64,000 nt of DNA, taken from the NCBI GenBank assembly GCA_903862955.1, contig CAIPAH010000003.1, positions 62,001 to 126,000 of the forward strand, read 5' to 3'. This document shows, one piece after another, positions 9,308 to 19,500 of the stretch. Below the pieces are notes generated by a model, which was not told the origin of the DNA, made no database searches, and saw nothing but the letters and a program-made list of their open reading frames with translations. Origin of the DNA: an uncultured Opitutia bacterium. Its GTDB lineage: Bacteria > Verrucomicrobiota > Verrucomicrobiia > Opitutales > Opitutaceae. The position numbers and the translations under genes were made by a program. Each line of letters begins with the position of its first letter. Position 1 is the first letter of the stretch.

Positions 9308-10411
9308 TCAGTTATTGAACCGGAATAGGGCAACGTCGCCGTCGGCAAAGACATACTCCTTGCCCTCGAGCCGGTATTTCCCGGCCTCGCGCGCGGCGGC
9401 GACGCTGCCGAGTTTGGTGAGGTCGGCGTAGGAAACGATTTCGGCCTTGATGAAGCCTTTCTCGAAGTCGGTGTGGATGACGCCGGCGGCCTGCGGGGCC
9501 TTCCAGCCTTTCTTGATCGTCCAGGCGCGGACTTCCTTTTCGCCGGCGGTGAAATACGTCATCAGCCCGAGCAGCGCATAGGTGCCCTTGATGAGCGCGG
9601 ACACGCCGGAATCGTCGACGCCGAGATCCTTCAAAAACGCCTTCGCCTCCTCGGGCGGGAGGTCGATCAACTCGGACTCGATCTTCGCGCTGATTGGCAC
9701 GTAGGCGGCGTCGTGGTGCGTGCGGACATACTCGGCGACCTTCTGCACGAACGGATTCTGTTCGGCGGTGGCGAGGTCGCTCTCGGCGACGTTGCACGCG
9801 AACAGCACGGGCTTGGCGGTGAGCAGCTGAAAGAGCTTCATCAACGCGGTCTCCTCGGGCGTGGCGGCGAGGGTGTTCGCGGTCTTGCCGGAGTTGAGGT
9901 GCGGGGAAAGTTTCTCGAGCAGCGCCATCTCAATGATGGCTTCCTTGTCGCCGGACTTGGCCTTCTTCTGGGTTTTCTCGATGCGCTTGGCGACGGCCTC
10001 GAGGTCGGCGAGCACGAGCTCGGTCGTGATCACCTCGATATCGCGCACGGGATCGACGCCGCCCATCGTGTGGATGATGTCGGAGTCCTCGAAGCAGCGG
10101 ACGACCTGGACGATGGCGTCGACCTCGCGGATGGTGGCGAGAAACTGGTTGCCGAGACCCTCGCCCTTGCTGGCGCCGGCGACGAGGCCGGCGATGTCGA
10201 CGAACTCGATGGCGGCGGGGACGACGACGTTGGTCTTGGCGATTTTCTGCAGCACGTAGGCGCGCTCATCGGGCACGACGACGACGCCAACGTTCGGATC
10301 GATGGTGCAGAACGGGTAATTCGCGGCCTCCGCCTTGCGGGAGCGGGTCAGGGCGTTGAAGAGGGTGGACTTGCCCACATTGGGCAGGCCGACGATGCCA
10401 GCTTTGAGCAT
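9308..10411 (-). CDS. ychF: Ribosome-associated ATPase YchF/EngD (OLA1 family)
   Basis: The 367-residue Obg-like ATPase has the usual length. G1 is GLPNVGKS at residues 8-15 and the GEGLGNQF region of the G domain is present. NVAESD stands where classical GTPases have NKxD, which explains the family's preference for ATP. The C-terminal TGS domain is seen as [13 protein letters not shown] through [15 protein letters not shown]. YchF binds ribosomes and affects stress responses and translation start fidelity. The ATG at 10411 was chosen because homologues begin [15 protein letters not shown]; the open frame upstream overlaps the DUF4242 gene and is not coding. The gene lies just downstream of the DUF4242 gene but behind a hairpin terminator. 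Confidence 0.97.
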   Translation of the reverse strand: MLKAGIVGLPNVGKSTLFNALTRSRKAEAANYPFCTIDPNVGVVVVPDERAYVLQKIAKTNVVVPAAIEFVDIAGLVAGASKGEGLGNQFLATIREVDAIVQVVRCFEDSDIIHTMGGVDPVRDIEVITTELVLADLEAVAKRIEKTQKKAKSGDKEAIIEMALLEKLSPHLNSGKTANTLAATPEETALMKLFQLLTAKPVLFACNVAESDLATAEQNPFVQKVAEYVRTHHDAAYVPISAKIESELIDLPPEEAKAFLKDLGVDDSGVSALIKGTYALLGLMTYFTAGEKEVRAWTIKKGWKAPQAAGVIHTDFEKGFIKAEIVSYADLTKLGSVAAAREAGKYRLEGKEYVFADGDVALFRFNN

Positions 10412-10451
10412 AAGGAGCGAACCGTCTCGCGCCGCACGGGGCCGGTCAACG

Positions 10452-10483
10452 GAAAAGCCGCGCCGTCCGAGGACAGCGCGGCT
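10452..10483 (-). terminator. Rho-independent terminator after the DUF4242 gene
   Basis: On the minus strand AGCCGCGC (plus 10476-10483) pairs perfectly with GCGCGGCT (plus 10456-10463) around a 12-base loop that can itself pair, followed by a TTTT tract. It lies 26 bases past the DUF4242 stop and 41 bases before the ychF start, so ychF may be expressed separately. Confidence 0.7.
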
Positions 10484-10508
10484 CGGAAGTAACCAGCGAT
10501 TTAGCGAA

Positions 10509-10784
10509 TCAGGCCTCGGCCGTGACGGGGCTGATGATCTGGTGCACCTTGGAAACGCGGTTGGCGGGGAAGCCGCCCTGTTTGGCGTGCTCGCGCACCA
10601 TGGCCTCGTTCGGGGCAAGGTAGACGCAGTAGACCTTGTCGTCGGTCACGTAGCTTTCGACCCACTGAATTTGTGGGCCAAGTTTTTGGAGCACGCCGCA
10701 AGACTTCTGGGAGATGCCTTGGAGTTGCTCAGCCGTTAGTTTTCCGGCGCCGGGGATATCGCGTTCGATGACGTATTTGGGCAT
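10509..10784 (-). CDS. DUF4242 (SCO4226-type nickel-binding) small protein
   Basis: A 91-residue cytoplasmic protein beginning MPKYVIERDIPGAGKLTAEQL, with SQKSCGVLQKLGP, WVESYVTDDKVYCVY and REHAKQGGFPANRVS. This is the full DUF4242 fold, a ferredoxin-like alpha/beta domain. One member, SCO4226 of Streptomyces, is described as nickel-binding. Whether this copy binds metal, and what it does, cannot be told from sequence. It is transcribed on its own, with a hairpin terminator behind it, and diverges from rpsP. Confidence 0.85.
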   Translation of the reverse strand: MPKYVIERDIPGAGKLTAEQLQGISQKSCGVLQKLGPQIQWVESYVTDDKVYCVYLAPNEAMVREHAKQGGFPANRVSKVHQIISPVTAEA

Positions 10785-10924
10785 GGGATTATGGAGTTGT
10801 GTTCAGGGCGGCTGGGCCGCCGGGACCACGTTGACGCCGGCTGTGTTATCCACAAGCCCGGATCATTCCGGATTAGGTCCGTGACGACTTAACAGGCACC
10901 GGCGCCGCCACTGGGTATCCGGGC

Positions 10925-10953
10925 TTGACACCGGCTGGGCCGGGCGGTGTTGT
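10925..10953 (+). promoter_or_regulatory. Putative promoter of the rpsP operon
   Basis: A perfect -35 hexamer TTGACA (10925-10930) is followed after 17 bases by TGTTGT (10948-10953), a poor -10 match. It lies 44 bases before the rpsP ATG. The spacing is ideal and the position sensible, but the -10 is weak. The rest of the 212-base gap 10785-10996 holds one DnaA-box-like 9-mer and nothing else I recognise. Confidence 0.45.
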
Positions 10954-10996
10954 CCTCAGCTTTTCCACGCAAGAATCGCTCCGCAAAACATCCGTC

Positions 10997-11263
10997 ATGG
11001 CTCTCAAAATCCGTCTCACCCGCATCGGCGCCGTCCACCAGCCGCACTACCGCTTCGTCATTGCCGAGGCCCGTTCCCGCCGCGATGGCGATCCGGTTGA
11101 AGTCGTGGGTATTTATGATCCCCGCCTCAAGGGCGAGACCGTCAAGCTCAAGCTCGACCGCGTCGATTACTGGCTCAGCAAGGGCGCGAAGCCGACCGAC
11201 ACCGTCCACGCGATGATCAAGAAGGCCCGCCGCGCCGCGCCGGCTGCGGCGCCCGCCGCCTGA
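10997..11263 (+). CDS. rpsP: 30S ribosomal protein S16
   Basis: An 88-residue protein of the small ribosomal subunit starting MALKIRLTRIGAVHQPHYRFV, with AEARSRRDGDPVEVVGIYDP and DRVDYWLSKGAKPTDTVH, the conserved S16 core needed for 30S assembly. The C-terminus is a short Ala/Pro tail (AAPAAAPAA). It is the first gene of the rpsP-trmD-rplS group. There is no Shine-Dalgarno motif before the ATG. The usual second gene of this operon, rimM, is absent here. Confidence 0.98.
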   Translation: MALKIRLTRIGAVHQPHYRFVIAEARSRRDGDPVEVVGIYDPRLKGETVKLKLDRVDYWLSKGAKPTDTVHAMIKKARRAAPAAAPAA

Positions 11264-11269
11264 TTTTGG

Positions 11270-11375
11270 CGCACGCCAAGGCGCAAAGTCGCAAAGAAAC
11301 CCAGTTTTGGCCTCGGAATATTTCCGGGGCTTTTTTTTTGAATTCCGGCTTTGCGACTTGGCGTCTCTGCGTGAG
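11270..11375. repeat. Intergenic inverted repeat enclosing a terminator-like hairpin
   Basis: The left arm at 11270-11296 reads CGCACGCC then AAGTCGCAAAG, and the right arm at 11349-11375 reads CTTTGCGACTTGGCG then CTCTGCGTGAG. The arms pair over about 27 bases with a few mismatches. The dyad fills the gap between rpsP and trmD. Confidence 0.65.
11309..11339 (+). terminator. Rho-independent terminator or attenuator between rpsP and trmD
   Basis: CCTCGGAA (11311-11318), loop TAT, TTCCGGGG (11322-11329), then C and nine T (11331-11339). The outer G-C pair extends the stem to nine pairs, including one G-T wobble. By structure this is a convincing intrinsic terminator, although trmD and rplS follow in the same direction. 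It may uncouple S16 from the downstream genes. Confidence 0.7.
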
Positions 11376-11389
11376 ATAAATCCGAAACC

Positions 11390-12064
11390 ATGCCGCTCAA
11401 GATCGACGTCCTCACGCTGTTTCCGCGGATGCTCGATAGCGTCCTGGCCGAGAGCATTCTCGGCAAGGGCATCGCGGCGGGTCACTTGGGCGTCACCGTC
11501 CACGACCTGCGCGCCTGGACGACCGACAAGCACCGCACGGCCGACGACCGGCCGTTCGGGGGTGGGGCGGGCATGGTGATGAAGCCCGAACCGGCCATTG
11601 CCGCGGTCGAGGCGCTGCAAACCCCCGGCTGCCGGCGCATCTACCTGACTCCCGACGGCGTGCCGCTTTCCCCGGCGCTGGCGGAAGAACTTTCCCGGCA
11701 GCAACATCTGGTGCTGCTCAGCGGCCATTACGAGGGGATCGACCAGCGCATCCGCGACACGGTGATCGACCAGGAGATCAGCATCGGGGATTACGTGCTG
11801 ACGAACGGCACGCTGGCGGCGGCGGTTTTGATCGATGCGCTGGCCCGTTTCATCCCCGGCGTATTGGGGGAGGAAAAGTCATTGACGCACGAATCCTTCA
11901 CCAGCAAGTTGCTCGACTTTCCTCAATACACGCGTCCCGCCGAATATCGGGGCATGTCCGTTCCGGAGGTCTTACTTTCCGGAAACCATGCCGAAATCGA
12001 GAAGTGGCGGCACGCGCGACAGGTGGAAAAGACCCGCTCCGTCCGACCCGATTTACTCAAATAA
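11390..12064 (+). CDS. trmD: tRNA (guanine-N1-)-methyltransferase
   Basis: The 224-residue SPOUT enzyme makes m1G37 in tRNAs read at codons starting with C, preventing +1 frameshifts, with S-adenosylmethionine as donor. Visible signatures are LKIDVLTLFPRM at the start, RPFGGGAGMVMKPEP, LLSGHYEGIDQRI, SIGDYVLTNGTLAA in the trefoil-knot cofactor site, and EYRGMSVPEVLLSGNH. Length is at the short end of the family, lacking extra C-terminal sequence. It lies between rpsP and rplS, with rplS only 6 bases downstream. Confidence 0.97.
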   Translation: MPLKIDVLTLFPRMLDSVLAESILGKGIAAGHLGVTVHDLRAWTTDKHRTADDRPFGGGAGMVMKPEPAIAAVEALQTPGCRRIYLTPDGVPLSPALAEELSRQQHLVLLSGHYEGIDQRIRDTVIDQEISIGDYVLTNGTLAAAVLIDALARFIPGVLGEEKSLTHESFTSKLLDFPQYTRPAEYRGMSVPEVLLSGNHAEIEKWRHARQVEKTRSVRPDLLK

Positions 12065-12070
12065 ACAGCC

Positions 12071-12466
12071 ATGAACCCGATCATCTCCCAAATCACCGCC
12101 GAACAGGTGAAAAAAGACGTTACGCCCTTCAAAGTGGGCGACGGCGTGCGCGTGCACACCAAGGTGCGTGAAGGCGACAAGGAGCGCGTCCAGGTCTACT
12201 CCGGCATCGTCATCGCCCGGAAGGGTCACGGCATCCACGAGACCTTCACCGTCCGCCGCATCAGCTACGGCGAAGGCGTCGAGCGCGTGTTCCCGGTCAA
12301 CTCGCCGAACATCGAGAAGATCGAGGTCGAGCGCGAGTCCGAGGTCATGAAGGCCCGCCTTTACTACCTCCGCCACCGCACCGGCAAGGCCGCCGTTGCG
12401 GTCAAGGTGCGCGAGAACCGCACCGAGGAAGCCGCGGCCGCGCCTGCGCCCGCCGCCGCGAGCTGA
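12071..12466 (+). CDS. rplS: 50S ribosomal protein L19
   Basis: A 131-residue ribosomal protein located at the 30S-50S interface. The core [50 protein letters not shown] and [11 protein letters not shown] is standard L19. A C-terminal Glu/Ala/Pro tail ([13 protein letters not shown]) extends beyond the usual end, as in S16 of the same operon. It starts 6 bases after the trmD stop, so the two are co-transcribed. A strong terminator follows. Confidence 0.98.
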   Translation: MNPIISQITAEQVKKDVTPFKVGDGVRVHTKVREGDKERVQVYSGIVIARKGHGIHETFTVRRISYGEGVERVFPVNSPNIEKIEVERESEVMKARLYYLRHRTGKAAVAVKVRENRTEEAAAAPAPAAAS

Positions 12467-12490
12467 GTTCGCGTCACGCGATTGTTTTCC

Positions 12491-12519
12491 AGCGAGCCCC
12501 TTCCGGGGCTCGCTTTTTT
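12491..12519 (+). terminator. Rho-independent terminator of the rpsP-trmD-rplS operon
   Basis: AGCGAGCCCC (12491-12500), loop TTCC, GGGGCTCGCT (12505-12514) form a perfect 10-pair stem. With the last stem base it runs into six T. It sits 24 bases past the rplS stop. Confidence 0.93.
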
Positions 12520-12585
12520 ATTGTCCCGATTTCAGCTTTCCGGGGTCTGTCCTGACATTTACTGCTAACCGACCGTCCATTTCCC

Positions 12586-14574
12586 ATGTCACTGCAAACG
12601 CCCATCCTCGCCCAAGCCGCGGCGCAAGCCCGCGGTCTCGCCATTGACGCCGTGCACAAGGCCGGCATCGGCCACCTCGGCCTGCCGCTCGGCTGCGCCG
12701 AAATCGGAGCCGTGCTTTTCGGCCACGCACTTTCGCTCAATCCCGACCGGCCCCGCTGGATCAACCGCGACCGCTTCGTCCTCTCCGCCGGCCACGGCTC
12801 GATGTTCCTCTACGCCTGGCTGCACCTCGCGGGTTTCGAGCTCACGCTCGAGGACATCACGGAATTCCGTCAGCTGCATTCGAAGACGCCGGGACATCCG
12901 GAGTTCGGCCACACGGCGGGCGTTGAGGCCACCACCGGCCCGCTCGGCCAGGGCATCGGCAACGCCGTCGGCATGGCTGTCGCCGGCCAGATGGCCCGCG
13001 CGCGGTTCAACACCGCCGAGCACGAGCTCTTTGATTACCATGTCGTCTGCCTCGCGGGCGACGGTTGCATGCAGGAAGGCGTGGGCATGGAGGCGGTCGA
13101 GTTCGCCGGCCACCAGAAGCTCGATAATCTCATCCTGATCTACGACTCGAACGACGTGACGCTCGACGCGATGGCGAGCAAGACGCAGAGCGAGAACACC
13201 GCCGGGCGCTTCAAGGCCATCGAGTGGGACGTGCAGACGGTCGACGGCCAGGACATGGCCGCGTTTCTCAAGGCCTTCAACAAGGCGAAGAAGGCGAAGA
13301 GCGGCAAACCGCAGCTCATCATCACGCGCACCCTCATCGGCAAGGGCATTCCCGAGGTGGAGGGCACCGCGAAGGCGCACGGCGAGGGTGGGGCGAAGTT
13401 CGCCGACTCCGCCCGCCTCGGCCTCGGTCTCCCGGCCGACCAGCTTTTCTACGTCAGCCCGGAGGTCTACGAATATTTTGCCGACCACAAAGCCCGGCAG
13501 GTCCGCGCCTACAACCGCTGGCACAAGACGTTCAAAGCGTGGCGCGAGGCCAACTCCGACAAGGCCGCGCTACTCGACGGCGCCTCCACGCACCCGACGG
13601 CCCCGCATCTGCTGGAAAAGATCTCGGTGTTTCCTGCTGATGCGAAGCACCCCGGCACGCGCGGCTCGGGTCGCGAGGTCCTGCAACCACTCGCTGCCGA
13701 GTTGCCACTGTTGATCAGCGGCTCGGCTGACCTGCACGGTTCCACCTACAATTACATCAACTCCGACAAGGATTTCGATCCCACGAATCGCGCGGGACGG
13801 AACATCCGCTTCGGCATCCGCGAGCACGCGATGGCCGCCATGTGCAACGGCATCGCCTACGACGGCCTCTTCCGCCCGTCGTGTGCAACTTTCCTCGTGT
13901 TCGCCGACTACTCGCGTCCTTCGATGCGCCTCGCCGCGCTCGCGAAGCTGCCCGTCGTCTACATTTACACGCACGACTCCGTTGGCGTGGGCGAGGACGG
14001 TCCCACGCACCAACCGGTGGAAACGATTTCCGCGCTGCGGCTGATTCCGAATTTCGATGTCATCCGTCCCGCCGATGCCGAGGAAACTGCCGGCGCGTTT
14101 GCCGCGGCGTTGGAACGCGCGGACGGACCGACGCTGCTCGCGCTGACGCGCCAGGCCGTGCCGATGCTCAACGACATTCCCCCTCACATCCGCCGCGCGG
14201 GCGTGTTGAAGGGCGGCTACGTCGCCATCCAGGAAACGGCGCCGCTCACCACGATCCTCATCGCCACCGGCAGCGAACTGCAGCTTGCCGTCGCCGCGGC
14301 GAAGGAACTCGGCGCGGGCACGCGCGTCGTCTCGATGCCCTGCACCGAGCGCTTTGACCGCCAGCCCGAGGAATACCGTGAGAGCATTCTCCCGTCGTCC
14401 TGCCGCAAGCGCGTCGCGATCGAGGCGGGCGTCACGAGTTTCTGGCGGAAATACGTCGGACTTGATGGCAAGGTGGTTGGCATTGACCGCTTCGGCCTCA
14501 GCGCCCCGTTCGCCCAGGTCTTCAAGGAACTTGGGATCACCACGGAAGCCCTGGTCGCCGCCGCCCGCAGTTGA
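12586..14574 (+). CDS. tkt: Transketolase
   Basis: The 662-residue thiamine-diphosphate enzyme of the non-oxidative pentose phosphate pathway moves two-carbon units between ketose and aldose phosphates. The full-length domain order is present: a diphosphate-binding domain with [26 protein letters not shown] and the [13 protein letters not shown] cofactor motif near residue 160; a pyrimidine domain with [15 protein letters not shown] and [16 protein letters not shown]; and a C-terminal domain ending [16 protein letters not shown] and [16 protein letters not shown]. It follows the rplS terminator, so it is probably a separate transcript. With zwf at 40 kb the window holds both branches of the pathway. 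Confidence 0.98.
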   Translation: MSLQTPILAQAAAQARGLAIDAVHKAGIGHLGLPLGCAEIGAVLFGHALSLNPDRPRWINRDRFVLSAGHGSMFLYAWLHLAGFELTLEDITEFRQLHSKTPGHPEFGHTAGVEATTGPLGQGIGNAVGMAVAGQMARARFNTAEHELFDYHVVCLAGDGCMQEGVGMEAVEFAGHQKLDNLILIYDSNDVTLDAMASKTQSENTAGRFKAIEWDVQTVDGQDMAAFLKAFNKAKKAKSGKPQLIITRTLIGKGIPEVEGTAKAHGEGGAKFADSARLGLGLPADQLFYVSPEVYEYFADHKARQVRAYNRWHKTFKAWREANSDKAALLDGASTHPTAPHLLEKISVFPADAKHPGTRGSGREVLQPLAAELPLLISGSADLHGSTYNYINSDKDFDPTNRAGRNIRFGIREHAMAAMCNGIAYDGLFRPSCATFLVFADYSRPSMRLAALAKLPVVYIYTHDSVGVGEDGPTHQPVETISALRLIPNFDVIRPADAEETAGAFAAALERADGPTLLALTRQAVPMLNDIPPHIRRAGVLKGGYVAIQETAPLTTILIATGSELQLAVAAAKELGAGTRVVSMPCTERFDRQPEEYRESILPSSCRKRVAIEAGVTSFWRKYVGLDGKVVGIDRFGLSAPFAQVFKELGITTEALVAAARS

Positions 14575-14668
14575 TGCCACCCGCCCGGGCGGCGGAAATT
14601 CTGCAGCCATCCTGCAATTAGCGGGATGTGAAAAATTTGAATCTTTGCCGACTTGTGCTTGTGTTTGT

Positions 14669-14684
14669 GGTTAGCTCCCTAACC
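14669..14684 (+). promoter_or_regulatory. Candidate MarR/SlyA-type operator
   Basis: GGTTAG-CTCC-CTAACC is a perfect 6+6 palindrome 35 bases before the MarR start codon. The core TTAG-N4-CTAA matches 9 of 12 bases of the SlyA consensus TTAGCAAGCTAA, from memory. MarR-family regulators commonly repress their own operon from such sites. I could not place a convincing -35/-10 pair around it, so binding and autoregulation are inferred. Confidence 0.5.
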
Positions 14685-14718
14685 ATCCCAACTCTGAATA
14701 ATTAATTTCAGCCCAGCC

Positions 14719-15273
14719 GTGCCTCACCTCCTGCTCAAAGATCTCCCCCGTTACGAGTGCCTGCTCGAGTCGGCGAAAGAGTTTCCCGACCTCGATCCGT
14801 CGGCGTGCGAAGCTTTTCTGCACCTGTTGCGGTCAGCAGACGAGGGTGCGCGCGTGGTGCAGGGTCCCCTGGCGCAGCACAATATTTCGCAGGGCCGCTT
14901 CGGCGTCCTCATGCTGCTGCTCAAGCGGTGCGGTCGCAATGCGTCGACGCTGGGCCCGGCTGAACTGGCGGACGCCGCCGGGGTCAGTCGCGCCACGATG
15001 ACGGGTTTGATCGACACGCTGGAGCGCGACGGCTTGGTGACGCGGGAACCCGACACCGTGGATCGTCGCATGATGATCGTCTGCCTCACGCCCAAGGGTC
15101 ATGAGCTGCTACAGGCAATCCTGCCGGATCATTTCAAGCGCATGGCCTGGCTGATGTCGCCCCTGTCCGAGGACGAGCGCCAGACTCTCCTGCGTTTGCT
15201 GAACAAAATCCAGCGCCAGGCCGATTCGTCACCAGAGGCGAGTCCCGCGCCGGCGGCCCTGGCCGTCAGTTGA
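14719..15273 (+). CDS. MarR-family transcriptional regulator of the efflux operon
   Basis: A 184-residue dimeric winged-helix regulator. The DNA-binding part lies at about residues 60-125: GRFGVLMLLLKRCG, ELADAAGVSRATMTGLIDTLERDGLV (recognition helix) and the wing with the family's DRRM motif. The start is GTG; no ATG occurs in a sensible place nearby and no Shine-Dalgarno is visible. The gene is followed 58 bases later by an RND adaptor, pump and outer-membrane channel, the classic layout of a ligand-responsive repressor controlling efflux. The C-terminal Ser/Pro/Ala tail is not conserved. The ligand is unknown. Confidence 0.92.
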   Translation: MPHLLLKDLPRYECLLESAKEFPDLDPSACEAFLHLLRSADEGARVVQGPLAQHNISQGRFGVLMLLLKRCGRNASTLGPAELADAAGVSRATMTGLIDTLERDGLVTREPDTVDRRMMIVCLTPKGHELLQAILPDHFKRMAWLMSPLSEDERQTLLRLLNKIQRQADSSPEASPAPAALAVS

Positions 15274-15331
15274 GGCGCACTTATTGCTGAACCGTTCACC
15301 TCCCAACCATTTTCCTTTTACCCACACCATC

Positions 15332-16462
15332 ATGCTCAAGAAAATCATCATCGCCCTGGTCCTTATTGTCGCGGTCGTCTGCGTACTTTTCTACAGCAAG
15401 AAATCGCAGTTTACGGCCATGGGCGCTGCCCAGATGGCGATGGTCATGCCGCCTGAGACGGTCACCGCCACCGCCGCCATCCAGCAGGACTGGGAGACGA
15501 ATATTACTGCCACCGGCTCGGTGGTGGCCGTGCAAGGCGTGACGGTCTCGGCCGAGATGGCCGGAAAAGTCTCCAAGATCTCCTTCGAAGCCGGTTCTGC
15601 GGTCAAAGCGGGCGACCTGCTGGTGCAGCTCGACACGGCTACGGAAGAGGCCCAACTCGCCGCCGCCGAAGCGGGGGCCAAGTGGGCCCAGCTCAATTTG
15701 GATCGGGCCAAGGATCTTCGGGAAAAAAGCACCAACTCCCAATCTGACGTCGACAGCGCCACCGTGCAGGCGAAGCAGGCCGATGCCCAAGTGGAGGGCA
15801 TTCGCGCGGCGATCGCCAAGAAGACCATCAGGGCCCCCTTTGCCGGGAAACTCGGCCTCCGGTTGGTCAATCTGGGCCAGATCCTCAAGGAGGGCGACCC
15901 CATTGCCTCCCTGCAAACGCTCGATCCGATCTACGTGAACTTTTCGCTGCCGCAACAGCGCCTCGCCGAGCTGACGGTGGGTGGGGTGGTGCGGGTTACC
16001 AGTGATGCCGTGCCCGGCGAAACCCTCGAGGGCAAGGTCACGGCGGTGAATCCCGACGTCGATGCCGTGACGCGCAACGTGCGGGTGCAGGCCACGCTGA
16101 CGAATGCCAGCGAAAAACTGCGGCCGGGAATGTTCGCCACGGTCACCGTGGTGCTCCCGAACAAGGAAAGCGTGCGCGCGATCCCGGCGTCGTCCGTGCT
16201 TTATGCACCCTACGGTGATTCGGTCTTCGTGGTGGATGAAAAACAGGACGCCAAGAGCGGCAAGACGGAGAAAGTGCTCCGCCAGCAGTTCGTCCGGCTT
16301 GGTACAACGCGGGGCGATTTCGTCTCCGTGGTGTCGGGTTTGAAGGAAGGCGAGGTCATCGTGACCTCCGGGGTGTTCAAGCTACGGCCCGGTGAGGCGG
16401 TGGTCATCGACAACACCCTCGCGCCGAATGCCCAGCTCGCCCCGAAGCCGAGCGATACCTGA
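15332..16462 (+). CDS. RND efflux periplasmic adaptor (membrane fusion protein)
   Basis: The 376-residue adaptor bridges the inner-membrane RND pump and the outer-membrane TolC channel. An N-terminal membrane anchor (IIIALVLIVAVVCVLFY) is followed by the lipoyl-like half-motif VSAEMAGKVSKISFEAGSAV, a coiled-coil hairpin at about residues 90-155, the second half-motif TIRAPFAGKLGLR, and beta-barrel and membrane-proximal domains (RNVRVQATLTN, LRPGMFATVTV). The ATG at 15332 is chosen because it directly precedes the anchor; an in-frame alternative start exists 48 bases upstream. It is the second gene of the marR-adaptor-pump-tolC operon. Confidence 0.95.
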   Translation: MLKKIIIALVLIVAVVCVLFYSKKSQFTAMGAAQMAMVMPPETVTATAAIQQDWETNITATGSVVAVQGVTVSAEMAGKVSKISFEAGSAVKAGDLLVQLDTATEEAQLAAAEAGAKWAQLNLDRAKDLREKSTNSQSDVDSATVQAKQADAQVEGIRAAIAKKTIRAPFAGKLGLRLVNLGQILKEGDPIASLQTLDPIYVNFSLPQQRLAELTVGGVVRVTSDAVPGETLEGKVTAVNPDVDAVTRNVRVQATLTNASEKLRPGMFATVTVVLPNKESVRAIPASSVLYAPYGDSVFVVDEKQDAKSGKTEKVLRQQFVRLGTTRGDFVSVVSGLKEGEVIVTSGVFKLRPGEAVVIDNTLAPNAQLAPKPSDT

Positions 16463-16512
16463 GCCGAGCCTGAACCACTTCGACCCTTCCTGTTTGGCAA
16501 GCGCCACGTCCC

Positions 16513-19500
16513 ATGAACAAAGCCTTTACTGATCTCTTCATCCGCCGGCCGGTCCTGGCAATCGTTGTCAGCCTGGTCATCGTCATCGCCGGCATCCAGG
16601 CTTACCGCTCGCTGAACATCCGCCAGTACCCGCGCAGCGACAACGCCTCCGTCACCATTTCCACCGTGTACGTCGGCGCCAGCGCCGAGCTCGTGCGCGG
16701 ATTCGTCACCACCCCCCTGGAGCAGGCCATCGCGGCCGCGGATGGCATCGATTACATCGAGTCGAAGAGCCTGCAGGGCTACTCGCTCATCAACGTCCGC
16801 CTCAAGCTCAACTACGAGCCGATCAAGGCCCTCGCCGAAATCAGCGCGAAGGTGAACCAGGTCCGCAACGACCTGCCGCCCGAAGCCGAGGTGCCGGCGA
16901 TCAGCGTGCAGTCGGCGGACAGCCAGTTCGCCTCGGCGTATCTCAGCTTCGCGTCCGACGTCCTGTCGCAAAACGAAATCACCGATTACCTCGTGCGCGT
17001 GGTGCAGCCGCGCCTTTCCGCCGTGGCCGGGGTGCAGCGCGCCGACATCATCGGCGCCCGCACCTTCGCCATGCGCATCTGGCTCAAGTCCGACCGGATG
17101 GCGGCGTACAACATCAGCCCGTCGCAGGTGCGCGCCGCGCTGGCCGCCAACAACTACCTCTCCGCCATCGGCACGACCAAGGGCGCGCTCGTGCAGGTCA
17201 ACCTGACGGCCGACACCGACCTGCACTCCGTCGGGGATTTCAAGCGCCTGATCGTCCGGCAGCAGAACGACACGATTGTCCGCCTCGAGGATATTGCGGA
17301 CGTGGCGCTGGGCTCCGAAGACTACGACACCACGGTGCGCATGACCGGCAAGACCGCCGTGTTCATCGGGATTTATCCGCTGCCCAACGCCAACACGATT
17401 GATGTCGTCAAGCGCGTGCGGACGGAACTCGAGGCGGTCAAGAAGGGCCTGCCGAACGGACTGGAAGCCGGCATCGGCTACGACGCCTCGGAGTATATCG
17501 AGAACGCGATCCATGATGTTTTCCACACCATGATGGACACGCTGTTGATCGTGATGGTCGTGATCTTCCTCTTCCTTGGCTCCTGGCGTTCGGTGCTCGT
17601 GCCGGTTGCGGCCATCCCCGTTTCGCTGATTGGCGCGCTCTTTCTGATGCAGGTATTCGGCTTCACCATCAACTTGCTGACGCTGCTCGCCATTGTGCTC
17701 TCGGTGGGTCTCGTGGTCGACGACGCCATTGTCGTGGTGGAAAACGTCGAGCGTCACCTGCGCGAAGGCCGCACGCCGATCGATGCGGCGCTGATTGGCG
17801 CCCGCGAACTCGTCGGGCCGATCATCGCGATGACCATCACGCTGGCGGCGGTTTACGCGCCCATCGGTCTGCAGGGTGGCCTCACCGGCACCCTGTTCCG
17901 GGAATTTGCGCTCACGCTGGCGGGGGCGGTGACAATCTCCGGAATCGTGGCGCTCACGCTTTCGCCCATGATGTCCTCGCGTCTCCTCCAGAGTGCGGAG
18001 GCGGAGGAGCGTGGGTTCGCGGGCTGGGTCAACCATAAGTTTGACGCGTTGCGCCAATCCTACGGGCGGGCCCTGGGTGGCACGCTGAACGCGCGACCCG
18101 CCGTTTACCTGGTGTGGGCGGTGTTCGGCTTGTTGTGGATCCCGATGTACATGTTTTCGCCCAAGGAACTGGCCCCCACCGAGGACCAGGGCGTGATCTT
18201 CGGCATCATCAATGCCGCCTCGAACGTCTCGGCCGACCAGAAGAACGTCTATGGTAAGGCCGCGGAAAAAGCATTTCTGGTGACGCCCGAGCGGGACCTG
18301 ACCTTCCAGATCATGCTCCCGCCGGCCGCGGGAGCATCGGTCGGCGCGGACGGTTTCAGCGGCATGGTCGTGAAGCCGTGGAATCAGCGCAAGCGCACCA
18401 CCGCCCAGATTCTGCCCGAGGTGCAGGGCCGGCTGTCGCAAATTCCCGGGCTCCAAATCTTCGTCGCGCTGCCCTCGGCGCTGCCGGGCGGCAGCAATTT
18501 CCCGGTGGAGTTCGTCATCGCGTCGACGGCGGACGCTTCCCAGATGTTGGCGTTTGCGCAAAAGATCCAGATGAAGGCCGCGCAGAGCGGCATCTTCTAC
18601 TTTCCGCCGCTGATTGACCTCAAGATCGACCAGCCGCAGGCGCAGATCATGATCGACCGGGAAAAAGCCGGGACCCTGGGGGTCAGCCTGGCCCAAGTGG
18701 GGGCCGACCTCGCCTCGGCCATGGGCGGCAATTACGTCAATCGCTTCAACATCAGCGGCCGCAGCTACAAGGTGATCCCGCAGCTCAAGCGCGGGGAACG
18801 CCTCAATGCCGACCAGTTGAAGGACATCTATGTCACCGGGCCCAACGGTCAGCTCGTGCCCCTCAGCACGATCGCGACCATCCGCAACGAGACGGTGCCC
18901 CGTTCGCTCAATCGCCTGCAGCAGCTCAACGCGGTGAAATTGTCCGGACTGACCAACCGCACGCTGGACGAGGCGCTCAAGGTCCTGGAAAACGCGGCGC
19001 GGGAAATCCTGCCTCCGGGCTACAGCATCGATTACACGGGTGAATCCCGCCAGCTCCGGCAGGAGGGCAACAAATTTGTGCCCGCCTTCATGCTCGCCGT
19101 GGTGCTTATCTTCCTGGCGCTGGCCGTCCAGTTTAACTCGTTCCGCGACCCGCTCGTCATTCTGCTCGGATCCGTCCCGCTCGCCATGTTTGGGGCGCTG
19201 CTCTTCACCTTCCTGAAGATGCCGAATCCGAACGTGCCCTCCTGGACCTCCGGCTGGACCACGACGATGAACATCTACGCGCAGGTCGGCCTGGTCACGC
19301 TGGTGGGCCTGGTCGCCAAGAACGGCATCCTGATCGTGGAGTTCGCCAACAAGCTCCAGGAGGCCGGCAAACCGAAGCTCGAGGCCATCCACGACGCGGC
19401 CATGACCCGGCTGCGCCCGATCCTGATGACCTCGGTGGCCACCATTGCGGGCCATTTCCCGCTGACCCTCGTCACCGGTGCCGGCGCCGCCGCCCGTAAC

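Noticed and set aside
10846-10854. Perfect DnaA-box-like TTATCCACA
   Set aside because: A single copy. A match to this 9-mer is expected about twice by chance in 64 kb, and there is no cluster, A+T-rich unwinding region or dnaA/dnaN nearby, so no origin is proposed.
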